A stretch of 64,000 nt of DNA. It comes from PALSA-129 sp963842505. Its GTDB lineage: Bacteria; Acidobacteriota; Terriglobia; Bryobacterales; Bryobacteraceae. A program made the translations under genes and the position numbers. How positions within the stretch are numbered: the stretch's first letter is position 1; the number at the start of each line of letters is the position of its first letter. This document shows positions 1-7,849 of the stretch, piece by piece. The stretch is from positions 744,001-808,000 of the forward strand of contig CAWJGZ010000001.1 of assembly GCA_963842505.1 (NCBI GenBank). Reading direction: 5' to 3'. The notes beneath the pieces are model-generated. The model saw only the letters and a list, made by a program, of their open reading frames with translations. It searched no databases and was not told the origin of the DNA.

Positions 1-284
1 GCATCGGGCGCCACCCCCACTTGCCGCGTGAGCTTCTCGAAGCCCAGCATCTCGACTTCGATGGTCCAAACGCCATCGGCCAATTCGGGGTAACGGAATG
101 CGCCTTGCGCGTCGGTGGTCGTGACCACTTTCTGGTCGTTCCGCGTGGCTGTCACGGTCACGCCGGGAAATGGCAAGCCGGCGCACTTCACGGTGCCGTG
201 TAACTCGGAAGCCACCAGCGCGGATGCGCTTATCCCGACTGCGGCCAGCCTGCTCAGGTGAATCCAAATGCGTTTTGCGGTCAT
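1..284 (-). CDS. Secreted carboxypeptidase-regulatory-domain protein, 5' part only
   Basis: The reading frame starts at the ATG at 284, behind an AAGGAAA ribosome site, and runs off the left edge of the window, so only about 94 N-terminal residues are visible. The first 27 or so residues form a signal peptide. They are followed by a beta-sandwich repeat with the spacing of CarboxypepD_reg domains: a GTVKCAG strand, a PGVTVTATR strand, TTTDAQGAFRY and a final GFEK strand. In Acidobacteriota such domains commonly open large surface proteins or Oar-like TonB receptors, so the missing part may be an outer-membrane barrel. That is inference. About 80 bp upstream lie 11-bp phased repeats that also occur upstream of the neighbouring response regulator, which suggests this gene is a target of that two-component system. 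Confidence 0.7.
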   Translation of the reverse strand, partial: MTAKRIWIHLSRLAAVGISASALVASELHGTVKCAGLPFPGVTVTATRNDQKVVTTTDAQGAFRYPELADGVWTIEVEMLGFEKLTRQVGVAPD

Positions 285-360
285 ATTTCCTTGGTCCCTC
301 GTCACGGCCCTATATAGAAGGTGACGAAAAAACAGGGAAAGGTTTCCCGCGCGAGAGCAG

Positions 361-400
361 TCTTGACGTTCTTAACGCGATCTTTACGCGCCCTTAGCAG
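361..400. promoter_or_regulatory. Candidate OmpR/PhoB-type phased operator, copy 1
   Basis: Hexamers TTAACG (372), TTTACG (383) and TTAGCA (394) are spaced exactly 11 bp apart and follow the 14-mer TCTTGACGTTCTTA at 361-374. The same 14-mer with three 11-bp-phased TTA hexamers recurs at 3006-3044. The site lies upstream of the gene starting at 284 and overlaps the last codons of the kinase gene. Phased direct repeats are the usual targets of winged-helix OmpR/PhoB regulators. Confidence 0.55.
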
Positions 401-2183
401 AAGGGGTCGCATCAGGGGCGGGCGCCGCGGGAATCCGCACCGTGAATTCGGTGATCTGGCCCGGCGTGCTCCTTACGCGAATGGAGCCGCCGTGGGCTTC
501 TACAATTTTTCTGACGATATCGAGGCCCAGCCCGGTTCCATGAATCTGATCGGCCACTGCGTTGCGGCCGCGGAAGAACGGCTCGAAGATGTGTTTCTGC
601 TCGTCGCGCGGAATGCCGCGCCCGCGGTCGGCCACGGTGATTTCCACCGCCTGCGCGGCGCCATCCGCGACGGCGCGCGCCGAGATGCCGACCCAGTGGC
701 TGCCGGCGGCGCCGTACTTCAACGCGTTGTCGATGAGGTTCTGCAAGGCGTGCCGCATGGCCATTTCGTCGGCCAGGATGCAGGGCAGGCCGGGCGCGAT
801 CTGCTTTTCCAGGACGACGCCGGCCTTTTCCGTCAGCGCCCGGCTGGATTGCAGGCTCTGTTCAATCAACTCCGCGACGGGAACCGGCTCGCGCTGGCGC
901 ATGGCCGCGCCGGCTTCGGCCTCGGCGAATTCGAGAACTTGCTCGACCAGCGCGGTCAGCTTCTGACTCTCGTCCTGGATCAGTGTTCCGTAGCGCTCCA
1001 CCTGGCCGGGCTGTTGAGCCAGCTTGCCGCGAAGATTGAAGGCCGCGGTGCGAATCACGGTCAAAGGAGTTCGCAGCTCATGCGAGACACCCGCGACGAA
1101 GCTCATTTGCAGTTCCGCCAGGCGCTGGGCCTGGCGCGAGAATCGGACCAGCATCGCGACGGTGGCCACAATCAGCAACAGCAGGCCGGCCGAAATCGCC
1201 AGGTTGCGCACACGCGCCCGCTCCACCAGCGCTTCGAGCGACCCAGCCTTGTGGCGCACCAGCAGCAACCAGGCGGGGCCGCTGAGCAAGGGGCGCGGCA
1301 TGAAGCGCGCGGGCGGCGAGCCGCGGAAGCCCCGCGCGGGGTTGCCACTCCGAAAATCGGGCGAGGGAGCGCCGCGAAATCCGTTGTCGGGCGGCGGGCC
1401 GCCGGGGCCACCCCGTCCGCTGCCTGGACCATCCATACCATCCAGCAACGTCACCGATGCGTCGGCGGTCTTCCCAATGCGGCCATTAGCCGATGAGGTG
1501 GCTGGATAGATCAACTGCGCGGGCGCCTGGCCCGCGATAATTTCAGCATCGAAGTCCACTTTTCCGGAATCCCCGAGGTAGCGCGTCAGGAGTTCGGGAA
1601 TCATCGTCCGGCGAACGTAATCCATGTCCAGATCGAAGAGCAGCCATTCGCGCTCCTGAAGTCCGTTGCCGGGACTTGAATCAAAGCGAGGCAGTTCGAG
1701 GACCGTTGGGGCCAGCGCCGGCGGTGAGGCCGCGCCGGTCAGCCGGGCGGCCAGGCGCTCGCGGATGCTGTCCCATCCGGCCGGCCAGTCCGCGGGCGAA
1801 AGGCGGCCGGACTGCAAATCCAGGTCGTAGAAAGCCAGCGCACCACCCCGCGGCACGGCCAGCGCGATGCGCCGGAACATCGCGGCGTGCGTCTGTTTCC
1901 ACTTGGGGTATTGAATCGCGTAAGCCGCCTCACGTCCGGCGTGCTCGATCAGTGCGGTGTCCGGGACCATGGCGGCGCAGGACTCGGAAAGTTCGTTGGA
2001 AAAGTCGCGGCGCACCGCGGCCAGCTTGGTCTGTAACTGTTCCCGAAGCCGCTGGCGCTCCGCTCCGCTGATTTCGCCGATCCACCGGTATTGCAGCACG
2101 GCTACCACGCCGCACAACAGCACCAGCAAGCTCACCGACGCCCACGACCACCATCCGTGCAGGCGAGTCTCAGTCATACTCAA
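384..2183 (-). CDS. Two-component sensor histidine kinase with Gly/Pro-rich extracytoplasmic segment
   Basis: This is a 599-residue membrane histidine kinase. Transmembrane segments lie near residues 14-34 and 328-347 and enclose a periplasmic sensor region of about 290 residues. The phospho-acceptor motif SHELRTP (His368) is followed by a HATPase domain with its N box (NLIDNALKYG), a DRGRGIP segment and GTGLGL. Residues 249-297 are a low-complexity Gly/Pro/Arg/Phe stretch between the folded sensor and the second membrane helix, which is unusual for this family. There is no obvious HAMP domain. The gene overlaps the upstream response regulator by 4 bp (ATGA), so the two are probably translationally coupled. 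The signal sensed is unknown. Confidence 0.9.
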   Translation of the reverse strand: MSMTETRLHGWWSWASVSLLVLLCGVVAVLQYRWIGEISGAERQRLREQLQTKLAAVRRDFSNELSESCAAMVPDTALIEHAGREAAYAIQYPKWKQTHAAMFRRIALAVPRGGALAFYDLDLQSGRLSPADWPAGWDSIRERLAARLTGAASPPALAPTVLELPRFDSSPGNGLQEREWLLFDLDMDYVRRTMIPELLTRYLGDSGKVDFDAEIIAGQAPAQLIYPATSSANGRIGKTADASVTLLDGMDGPGSGRGGPGGPPPDNGFRGAPSPDFRSGNPARGFRGSPPARFMPRPLLSGPAWLLLVRHKAGSLEALVERARVRNLAISAGLLLLIVATVAMLVRFSRQAQRLAELQMSFVAGVSHELRTPLTVIRTAAFNLRGKLAQQPGQVERYGTLIQDESQKLTALVEQVLEFAEAEAGAAMRQREPVPVAELIEQSLQSSRALTEKAGVVLEKQIAPGLPCILADEMAMRHALQNLIDNALKYGAAGSHWVGISARAVADGAAQAVEITVADRGRGIPRDEQKHIFEPFFRGRNAVADQIHGTGLGLDIVRKIVEAHGGSIRVRSTPGQITEFTVRIPAAPAPDATPSAKGA

Positions 2184-2866
2184 GCCGTAAACCGGTAACC
2201 CTTCCCGCGAATGGTTTGAATGTGAACGGGATTCTGCGGACTGTCTTCCAGTTTCTGGCGCAGCCAGGCCACATGCACGTCGATGGTGCGGGAAGAGACT
2301 CCGCTGTTATATTCCCAGACGTTTTGCAGGATCTCGTCGCGCATCACCACGCGCTCGCGATGGTCCACCAGGTATCGCAGGAGCTGCAGCTCTTTGGCAG
2401 CCATGCTTACGGGCCGGCCGCCTTTGCGCGCCTCCGCGCGTTCGAAATCGATCTCCACGTCGCCGAACTGGAAAGTCCGGACGGGCACCCGCTTTTCCTT
2501 GCGCACGCGGCGCAGCAGCGCTTCGACGCGGGCCAGCAACTCCGCCGGATCGAAGGGCTTGGTGAGATAATCGTCCGCGCCGAGTTTGAGACCCACCACA
2601 CGGTCGGTTACTTGCGATTTGGCGGTCAGCATCAGGATGGCGGTGTCCACGCCGCGCTGCCGCAGTTCGCGGCAGACATCGAAGCCCATTTTGCGCGGCA
2701 GCATGACGTCCAGCAGGATGAGATCGAACTCGCCGGTGGAGGCGCGCGCGAATCCGGACTCACCGTCGGGCGCCGACTCCACCTGGTACCCTTCCATCGC
2801 CAGAAGGTCGGTTACGGTGACGACCAGTCCGGGTTCGTCCTCAATCAGCAGAATGCGCGAACTCAT
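2180..2866 (-). CDS. OmpR/PhoB-family response regulator
   Basis: The product is 228 residues, taking the ATG at 2866 where the receiver domain begins (MSSRILLIEDEP). A longer frame upstream adds 30 residues unlike the family. The N-terminal receiver carries the acidic pair after LLIED, phospho-acceptor Asp53 in LLDVMLP and the conserved Lys in LTKPF. The C-terminal half is a winged-helix DNA-binding domain ending in IRGKGYRFTA, typical of the OmpR/PhoB class. It overlaps the downstream kinase gene by 4 bp. Phased 11-bp repeats at 3006-3044, about 140-180 bp upstream, could allow autoregulation. Family assignment is firm; the regulon is unknown. Confidence 0.93.
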   Translation of the reverse strand: MSSRILLIEDEPGLVVTVTDLLAMEGYQVESAPDGESGFARASTGEFDLILLDVMLPRKMGFDVCRELRQRGVDTAILMLTAKSQVTDRVVGLKLGADDYLTKPFDPAELLARVEALLRRVRKEKRVPVRTFQFGDVEIDFERAEARKGGRPVSMAAKELQLLRYLVDHRERVVMRDEILQNVWEYNSGVSSRTIDVHVAWLRQKLEDSPQNPVHIQTIRGKGYRFTA

Positions 2867-3005
2867 TCCTGCACTCGATTTTTCGCTACTCAATTCAAAT
2901 ATGGCAGGTTCCTGGCAGGAAGCCAAGGCTGGCGGGGCGACGGTGGAAAGCATCATCTTCCTTTGGGACGGGAGGGCCGCCTGTGCCGTTGCGAAGGGAG
3001 CTGCG

Positions 3006-3044
3006 TCTTGACGTTCTTAGTGGAGAGTTAGCGCGGGCTTAACA
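3006..3044. promoter_or_regulatory. Candidate OmpR/PhoB-type phased operator, copy 2
   Basis: The 14-mer TCTTGACGTTCTTA (3006-3019) is identical to 361-374. It is followed by TTAGTG (3017), TTAGCG (3028) and TTAACA (3039), exactly 11 bp apart. The site is upstream of the response regulator and in the same orientation relative to its gene as copy 1. It touches the stop codon of the DUF192 gene. Confidence 0.55.
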
Positions 3045-3413
3045 ATGAGGCGGAATGAAGGCGGGCGTGATTTGCTCAACGGCCAGCTCATCCCCCGGCT
3101 GAGTTCCCGACTGTTTGGCCGTGCCCGCCGGCAGCTCAATCACCGAATGCGCCAACAGGCATGCCGACATCCGCCACGGCGCAACCGAGTGCCTCACCTT
3201 TCGCACTTTGTGCCGCTTGTCGACGTACACCAGGTCGATGGGAAACTTCATAAAGAACGTGTGGACCGATTCACAAGGCACGATCCAAAGCCCGTGTCCC
3301 GGTTCCAGGCGTTCATGCTTGAGCAGGCCGGTACGCCGCTTTTCGCTGGTGTCGGCGAGATCGACGGCGTCGCCCAAAACGGTGCCGCGTGTCTGGTTCC
3401 GTATGAGTACCAT
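3039..3413 (-). CDS. DUF192 family protein
   Basis: The 124-residue product has the DUF192 signature: the TSEKRRTGLLKHERL stretch, the central HTFFMKFPID motif, a VDKRHKVRKV strand and the closing VIELPAGT. The biochemical role of DUF192 proteins is not established; they are small beta-rich proteins, often exported, but no signal peptide is evident here. I chose the ATG at 3413 rather than the TTG just before it. A TATAGT hexamer (3430 down to 3425) lies only about 11 bp upstream of the start, so the mRNA leader would be just a few bases. The gene diverges from the methyltransferase at 3529 and ends at the phased operator copy 2. Confidence 0.85.
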   Translation of the reverse strand: MVLIRNQTRGTVLGDAVDLADTSEKRRTGLLKHERLEPGHGLWIVPCESVHTFFMKFPIDLVYVDKRHKVRKVRHSVAPWRMSACLLAHSVIELPAGTAKQSGTQPGDELAVEQITPAFIPPHC

Positions 3414-3467
3414 CAATCTCGAAGACTATAACACGAGGCTTGGCGGGGGATGCCGGCACAGGCACGA

Positions 3468-3494
3468 AGCTTCGCAAAGGCGGCGAAATTCGTG
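3468..3494 (+). repeat. 27-bp direct repeat, left copy
   Basis: AGCTTCGCAAAGGCGGCGA-A-ATTCGTG here is repeated at 5515-5541 with a single A/G difference. The two copies bracket the methyltransferase block. The frame through this copy (…KLRKGGEIR…) ends in a TGA that overlaps the ATG at 3529 as ATGA. Confidence 0.7.
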
Positions 3495-3515
3495 TCAAGT
3501 CCGACGGCGGCGCGT

Positions 3516-3521
3516 TACTAT
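3516..3521 (+). promoter_or_regulatory. -10 element (TACTAT), probable leaderless transcript
   Basis: GTTACTAT places a -10 hexamer seven bases before the ATG at 3529, so transcription would start at or beside the start codon. GGAG at 3523-3526 is too close to the ATG to serve as a normal ribosome site. No convincing -35 was seen. Confidence 0.4.
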
Positions 3522-3528
3522 TGGAGAC

Positions 3529-4287
3529 ATGAAAGCCAGCAACCCAGCCGTTACGGAGGAAACCTGGCGGCAGATTGCCAGACTTCGATCGTTGGGCTGG
3601 TATCACAGTATCGAACTCACGAACGGCGAGGTCATTCCCGGCCTGCAGAGTCCAGCTCAATTGCACGCCCGACTTCAGCAATTCCCGATACCTGAGGATC
3701 TTCGGGGAAAACGCGTGCTGGACATTGGCGCCTGGGACGGCTGGTTCAGTTTTGAGATGGAAAAACGAGGCGCCTCTGTAGTTGCGATCGACGTGGTTCT
3801 AAATGAAAAACTTCTCCTCGCCCGGCAACTCCTGGGGTCGAACATCGACTACCGTGTTGCCAATGTTTATGACCTGCGCGAGGAGGAGTACGGACACTTT
3901 GATGTAGTTCTGTTCTTTGGCGTGCTCTATCATCTGAAGCACCCGCTACTGGCGCTTGAGCGTGTGTGCGCGCTGGGCACGGATCTGGTGTGCATCGAGT
4001 CATATGTCACAGACGATGGCTCGAATCCGGCGGCAAGGCCCTGCATGGAGTTCTATGAGAAGACGGAATTGTGCGGTCAGTTCGACAATTGGGTCGGACC
4101 GAACAGCGCTTGCTTACTGTCTTTTTGTCGCGCCGCCGGATTTGTTCGAGTGCAACTGGGAAGTGTAATCGACAATCGTGCGCACGTAATCTGCCATCGA
4201 AAATGGGATACGGGGGGGACGGGCCGGCGCCGTATGTTGTGTGCGCTGAAAACAGCGTTTCATGCGAGCATACATTTTCCCGTGTAA
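3529..4287 (+). CDS. SAM-dependent methyltransferase, DUF1698/CmoB-like
   Basis: The frame gives 252 residues. A class I methyltransferase fold is visible: motif I VLDIGAWDGWFSFEM (about residues 63-77), the acidic end of strand 2 in VVAIDVV, and a FDVVLFFGVLYHLKHP segment. These match the DUF1698 family, which is related to the tRNA wobble-uridine carboxymethyltransferase CmoB. The W-(Y/H)-x-I-x-L substrate-side motif near residue 22 (GWYHSIEL) also fits. The last 24 or so residues, after the seven-G run at 4212-4218, look non-native. A -1 shift there leads into a long open frame (to 4874) that continues sensibly, so the intact gene probably spans 3529-4874. The substrate is unknown; free-standing acidobacterial members are often near glycan genes. 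Confidence 0.75.
   Translation: MKASNPAVTEETWRQIARLRSLGWYHSIELTNGEVIPGLQSPAQLHARLQQFPIPEDLRGKRVLDIGAWDGWFSFEMEKRGASVVAIDVVLNEKLLLARQLLGSNIDYRVANVYDLREEEYGHFDVVLFFGVLYHLKHPLLALERVCALGTDLVCIESYVTDDGSNPAARPCMEFYEKTELCGQFDNWVGPNSACLLSFCRAAGFVRVQLGSVIDNRAHVICHRKWDTGGTGRRRMLCALKTAFHASIHFPV
4212..4218 (+). other. Seven-G slippery run, apparent -1 frameshift site
   Basis: In the methyltransferase frame the bases read ACG-GGG-GGG-ACG, that is X-XXX-XXX with X = G. Slipping back one base gives GGG-GGG-GAC and enters the downstream open frame as DGPAPYVV. This could be a homopolymer error, a real mutation or programmed slippage. Confidence 0.5.
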
Positions 4288-4874
4288 GTGACGACTACGT
4301 TTCGATTTGGTTTAAGACACCCCATACGGACCTTTCAGAGGAGGACGTGTTTCCCGAGATTGGCGAGTACGCAGCGCGCCCCGCGGTGCTATACAGCACT
4401 GGCGGAGACGGCTGGCACGCGATTGTGAAACTGCCTCCTGGTATTGGCAACGGATGGCAGGGTGTTCGGCTGAGAGTTCGGGACAGCGCCTACAGCAACA
4501 CGGCACGGATTGGCATTGGGGTGAATGAAGCAGAGCGGCACTCGCGGATTCTCGGGGACCCGCCCGGAGGCGATTTCAGAATCGAAATTGTCACCGATGG
4601 GAAGACTTGGGAACGAAACCAAATCCGGAGTCGCCCCGGGGGAGGCGCTATCTCAGTCTGGGTTCGTGGGCTACCTACCCCATGCGAACAGTCTGAGGTT
4701 TGGGTCCACCTGGGCGGAAGCACCCTGCCGAGCGTCTTCGTATCGGAGCCGGACCGGGCTGGCCTGAGACAGGTGAATGCGCTTCTGCCCGCGGAGATAC
4801 CCATAGGGATGTGTGACGTGAGCATCGCTGTCGGCGAATGCATCACTCCACCAGTGCGGATCGAGATCAATTGA
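4218..4874 (+). CDS. C-terminal extension of the methyltransferase, in the -1 frame
   Basis: This open frame of about 218 residues has no good start of its own but reads naturally from the methyltransferase after a -1 shift at 4212-4218. It contains a first beta-rich module (YVSIWFKTPHTDLSEEDVFP … GNGWQGVRLRVRDSAYSNTARIGI). A second module (SEVWVHLGG … GLRQVNALLPAEIPIGMCDVSIAVG) resembles the Solibacter-type TIG/IPT-like C-terminal domain (TIGR03437-like): a V-x-LGG strand, QVN, P-A-x-(I/L)-P and a last strand with two prolines. The resemblance is from memory of the pattern, not a search. If fused, the protein would be about 447 residues. Function unknown; such modules are usually extracellular or carbohydrate-related, which is odd for a methyltransferase. 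Confidence 0.6.
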   Translation, partial: DGPAPYVVCAENSVSCEHTFSRVSDDYVSIWFKTPHTDLSEEDVFPEIGEYAARPAVLYSTGGDGWHAIVKLPPGIGNGWQGVRLRVRDSAYSNTARIGIGVNEAERHSRILGDPPGGDFRIEIVTDGKTWERNQIRSRPGGGAISVWVRGLPTPCEQSEVWVHLGGSTLPSVFVSEPDRAGLRQVNALLPAEIPIGMCDVSIAVGECITPPVRIEIN

Positions 4875-5063
4875 GGGTTCCGGGGCGGTTCGGAGATAGG
4901 CTGCGAGACTCCTAGTCCGTAGCTGCAGAATTCGGAATTTCGTAGCCCGACCCCTGGAGGCCTACTCGCGTGGCCGGCGTCGCACTCCTTGCTGTTTCGA
5001 TGGCGGCGCAGGAGCGGATCGTGAAGCCACGCGAACGGGCGTCCGGCAGGCGGCGAAGGATTA

Positions 5064-5399
5064 GTGAGACAGGTGGAGGATCGTCAAGGCCGATGTTTAC
5101 GACCGCGGAAGCGGGGGCCAAAGAGCAAAGTGGTCACCGACGAGACGCAAATGAGCTTGAAGGCTTGGCAGTTTCAAGGTTTCGTAGCCCGTTTGCTGGC
5201 TGCCAGGGAGAAGTTGGCGCCAGACTTGGTCAGGGGGTTGCAGGCGATCGCGGATGAAGCCGCCGTGGATGCGCTGATCTCGTTTGCAAACGACGAGTTG
5301 GAAGGGAGGCGGCTCCTGGCGCGAGGCGCATTGTCCGGGATAGAGTCAAAAACGAATGACGCCATGATCAGGCAGAAGATCGAGCAAGCGCTCAAGTAG
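5064..5399 (+). CDS. Uncharacterised small helical protein
   Basis: The frame is open for 111 residues. The last 82, from the ATG at 5151 (MSLKAWQFQG), look most protein-like: amphipathic helices with regular Ala/Leu spacing and a Lys/Glu-rich end. The first 29 residues are Arg-rich (RKRGPKSK) and may not be translated. I recognise no family. It sits between the methyltransferase block and the right copy of the 27-bp repeat, and the flanking sequence (4875-5063 and 5400-5572) holds no supported gene. Codon use is less GC-rich than in its neighbours, which with the bounding repeats hints at acquired DNA. Treat as tentative. Confidence 0.4.
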   Translation: MRQVEDRQGRCLRPRKRGPKSKVVTDETQMSLKAWQFQGFVARLLAAREKLAPDLVRGLQAIADEAAVDALISFANDELEGRRLLARGALSGIESKTNDAMIRQKIEQALK

Positions 5400-5514
5400 A
5401 AAATCGCGGGAAGCCGGGGCGGGGAAAACCGGAAAAACCAGTTGCGCATTTTTCTGGGGTCATGGCGGTGAGAATTGCCCTTAATCTCCGTGTCCCAGGC
5501 AAGAGGTATGCTCC

Positions 5515-5541
5515 AGCTTCGCAAAGGCGGCGAGATTCGTG
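5515..5541 (+). repeat. 27-bp direct repeat, right copy
   Basis: This copy matches 3468-3494 at 26 of 27 positions. The repeat is the only clear similarity between the two flanks of the 2-kb block. No terminal inverted repeats or transposase were seen, so it is not a recognisable insertion sequence. Confidence 0.7.
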
Positions 5542-5572
5542 GCAGTCCCTGTTTTGCGACGTGAAATGCAAG

Positions 5573-5607
5573 AAGCGCGCCGGACGAGATTCCCGCCCGG
5601 CGCGCTT
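5573..5607 (-). terminator. Hairpin terminator after pnp
   Basis: AAGCGCGCCGG (5573-5583) pairs perfectly with CCGGCGCGCTT (5597-5607) around a 13-nt loop, 22 bp beyond the pnp stop codon. On the transcribed strand the hairpin is followed by CTTGCATTT, a weak U-tract. Confidence 0.7.
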
Positions 5608-5628
5608 CCGGTTTCTTGCAGACCCGAT

Positions 5629-7740
5629 CTACTCCTGGGACTTGCCCTTGGCCAGCTTCTCGCGTTGCTCTTTGAGCACCGCCTTGCGGCTGAGCTTGAT
5701 CTTATTGCCTTCGAGCGCCAGCACCTTTACCAGAATCTGGTCGCCCTCCTTGAGCTCATCGCGCACATCGCGGATACGGTTTTCGGCGATCTCGCTAATG
5801 TGGAGCAGACCGTCGGTCCCCGGGAAAATCTCGACGAAGGCGCCGAAATCCACCAGCCGGACCACCTTGCCCAGGTAGGTCTTGCCCACCTCGGCGGTCG
5901 CGGTCAGGTCGGTAATGATCTGGATCGCCTTGTTGGCCGATGCCTCGTCGGCGGAGGCGACATGAACGGTGCCGTCGTCTTCCACGTCGATCTTCACGCC
6001 AGTCTGCTCGATGATCCCGCGAATCACCTTGCCGCCGGGTCCAATCACGTCGCGAATCTTATCGGTCGGAATGTGCAGCGTATAGATGCGCGGCGCATAC
6101 TGCGAAATGTTGGCGTTGGCTTTCGGCTGGGCCTCATACATCTTGTCGAGGATGTGCAAACGGCCGCGCCGCGCCTGCTCCAGCGCCTCTTTCATGATGG
6201 CGATGGTGACCGCCGGAACTTTGATATCCATTTGCAGCCCGGTGATGCCCGCGCGCGTGCCGGCCACTTTGAAATCCATGTCGCCGTAATGATCTTCGGC
6301 GCCCGCAATGTCGGTAAGGATGGCGTAATTCTTGCCTTCCAGAACCAGGCCCATGGCGATTCCGCTCACGTGCTCGGTCATCGGCACGCCGGCATCCATC
6401 AGCGCCAGCGATGCGCCGCAGGTGGTGGCCTGCGAGCTGGAACCGTTGGATTCCAGGATGTCGCTCACCACGCGCATGGTGTAGGGGAATTTGTCTTCCC
6501 CGGGAATCAGCGCAGAGAGCGAGCGTTCCGCCAGGGCGCCGTGGCCGATTTCGCGCCGGCCAGGACCGCGCATGAAACCGACCTCGCCCACGCTGAACGG
6601 CGGGAAATTGTAGTGCAGCATGAAGCGCTTGGTGACTTCGCCAGGCTCCAACAATTCGATGCGTTGTTCGTCGTCCTTGGTGCCCAGGGTCACCGTCACC
6701 AGCGCCTGGGTTTCGCCGCGTGTGAACAAGGCCGAACCGTGGGTGCGCGGCAGAACGCCGGTTTCGATGGTGATGGGCCGGACCTGATCGAAATTGCGGC
6801 CGTCCGGACGCCGGCGGTTCTTGAGCACGTCGTCGCGGAAAATCCGCTCGAGCAACGACTCGAAACACTTGCCGGCCTCCAGCCGCTTCTCTTCCGGCTG
6901 CGCTTCCGTGATCTTCTTCTTCAAGGCCGAGACCAGCGCGTGGCTTTCCAGCTTGTCGTGCTTCTGGGTGTTCAGCGCGTCGATCAGATCCGTGCGGACT
7001 TCCTTCACGATCTGGTCGTAAAGCTCCTGGTCCATGGACGGCGCAGCGTACTCGAACTTGGGTTTGCCGGCCAGTTTCACCAGTTGGCGGATGCCCGCGG
7101 CAATCTTCTTGCAGCACTCATGACCGAATTCGATGGCGCCCAGCACTTCCTCTTCGGAAACCTGCTGCGCCCCGGCTTCCACCATCACGATGCCTTCTTC
7201 AGTGCCCGCCACCACGATGTTCAGCTTGGATTCGCGGCCTTCCGTATAGGTGGGATTGGCGATGTACTTGCCGTCTTTCATTCCGACGCGCACGCCGCCC
7301 AGCACGTAGGGGAACGGCAGGTCGGAGATGGCCAGCGCGGCGCCCGCGCCGCAAATCGCCAGCGAATTAGGATCCTGCTCCGGGTCCGCCGAAACCACCA
7401 TGGCGATGATCTGCGTCTCGTGCGAGAAGCCCTCCGGAAAGAGCGGACGCACCGGGCGATCAATCAGCCGGCTGGTGAGAACTTCTTTTTCCGAGGGTCG
7501 CCCCTCGCGTTTGATAAAGCCGCCCGGGATTTTCCCGGCGGAGTAAGTGTATTCGCGATAGTCCACCGTGAGCGGGAAAAAACTCGCGCCCGGCTTGGGC
7601 TGATCGGACATACATGCGGAGACCAGTACGACTGAATCCCCCGATCGAACGACAACGGCGCCGTTCGCCTGTTTGGCCACCTTCCCCGTTTCCAGGGTAA
7701 TGATCCGGCCTCCCAGATCTACTTCAACTTTCTGATACAT
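5629..7740 (-). CDS. pnp: Polyribonucleotide nucleotidyltransferase (PNPase)
   Basis: The 703-residue protein has the full PNPase architecture. Two RNase PH-like domains (about residues 10-145 and 325-550) flank an all-helical linker. A KH domain carries the GxxG loop IGPGGKVI, and a C-terminal S1 domain contains KVVRLVDFGAFVEI. PNPase phosphorolytically degrades RNA 3' to 5' and takes part in the degradosome. The second PH domain carries the expected DMDFKVAGT active-site strand. It lies downstream of rpsO on the same strand, the classic rpsO-pnp order, separated by a 165-nt spacer containing hairpins. A strong terminator follows. Length is normal for the family. Confidence 0.98.
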   Translation of the reverse strand: MYQKVEVDLGGRIITLETGKVAKQANGAVVVRSGDSVVLVSACMSDQPKPGASFFPLTVDYREYTYSAGKIPGGFIKREGRPSEKEVLTSRLIDRPVRPLFPEGFSHETQIIAMVVSADPEQDPNSLAICGAGAALAISDLPFPYVLGGVRVGMKDGKYIANPTYTEGRESKLNIVVAGTEEGIVMVEAGAQQVSEEEVLGAIEFGHECCKKIAAGIRQLVKLAGKPKFEYAAPSMDQELYDQIVKEVRTDLIDALNTQKHDKLESHALVSALKKKITEAQPEEKRLEAGKCFESLLERIFRDDVLKNRRRPDGRNFDQVRPITIETGVLPRTHGSALFTRGETQALVTVTLGTKDDEQRIELLEPGEVTKRFMLHYNFPPFSVGEVGFMRGPGRREIGHGALAERSLSALIPGEDKFPYTMRVVSDILESNGSSSQATTCGASLALMDAGVPMTEHVSGIAMGLVLEGKNYAILTDIAGAEDHYGDMDFKVAGTRAGITGLQMDIKVPAVTIAIMKEALEQARRGRLHILDKMYEAQPKANANISQYAPRIYTLHIPTDKIRDVIGPGGKVIRGIIEQTGVKIDVEDDGTVHVASADEASANKAIQIITDLTATAEVGKTYLGKVVRLVDFGAFVEIFPGTDGLLHISEIAENRIRDVRDELKEGDQILVKVLALEGNKIKLSRKAVLKEQREKLAKGKSQE

Positions 7741-7849
7741 ATTTTTCTAAATTCCTCCTGGCCGAAGACGAGCCGTCGCCGTTCGACCGATGAGCGTGGA
7801 GTTGACAGGGTGAGTGGTCCGCCGCCGCAGCCGGGCAACAACGCCTCGG

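Noticed and set aside
3468..5541. An insertion sequence or integron cassette
   Set aside because: No transposase, integrase or terminal inverted repeats were found; only a direct repeat.
5539..7635. A 698-codon open frame on the plus strand
   Set aside because: It is entirely antisense to pnp, is His/Arg/Gln-rich with no recognisable domain, and results from the high GC content of pnp codons.
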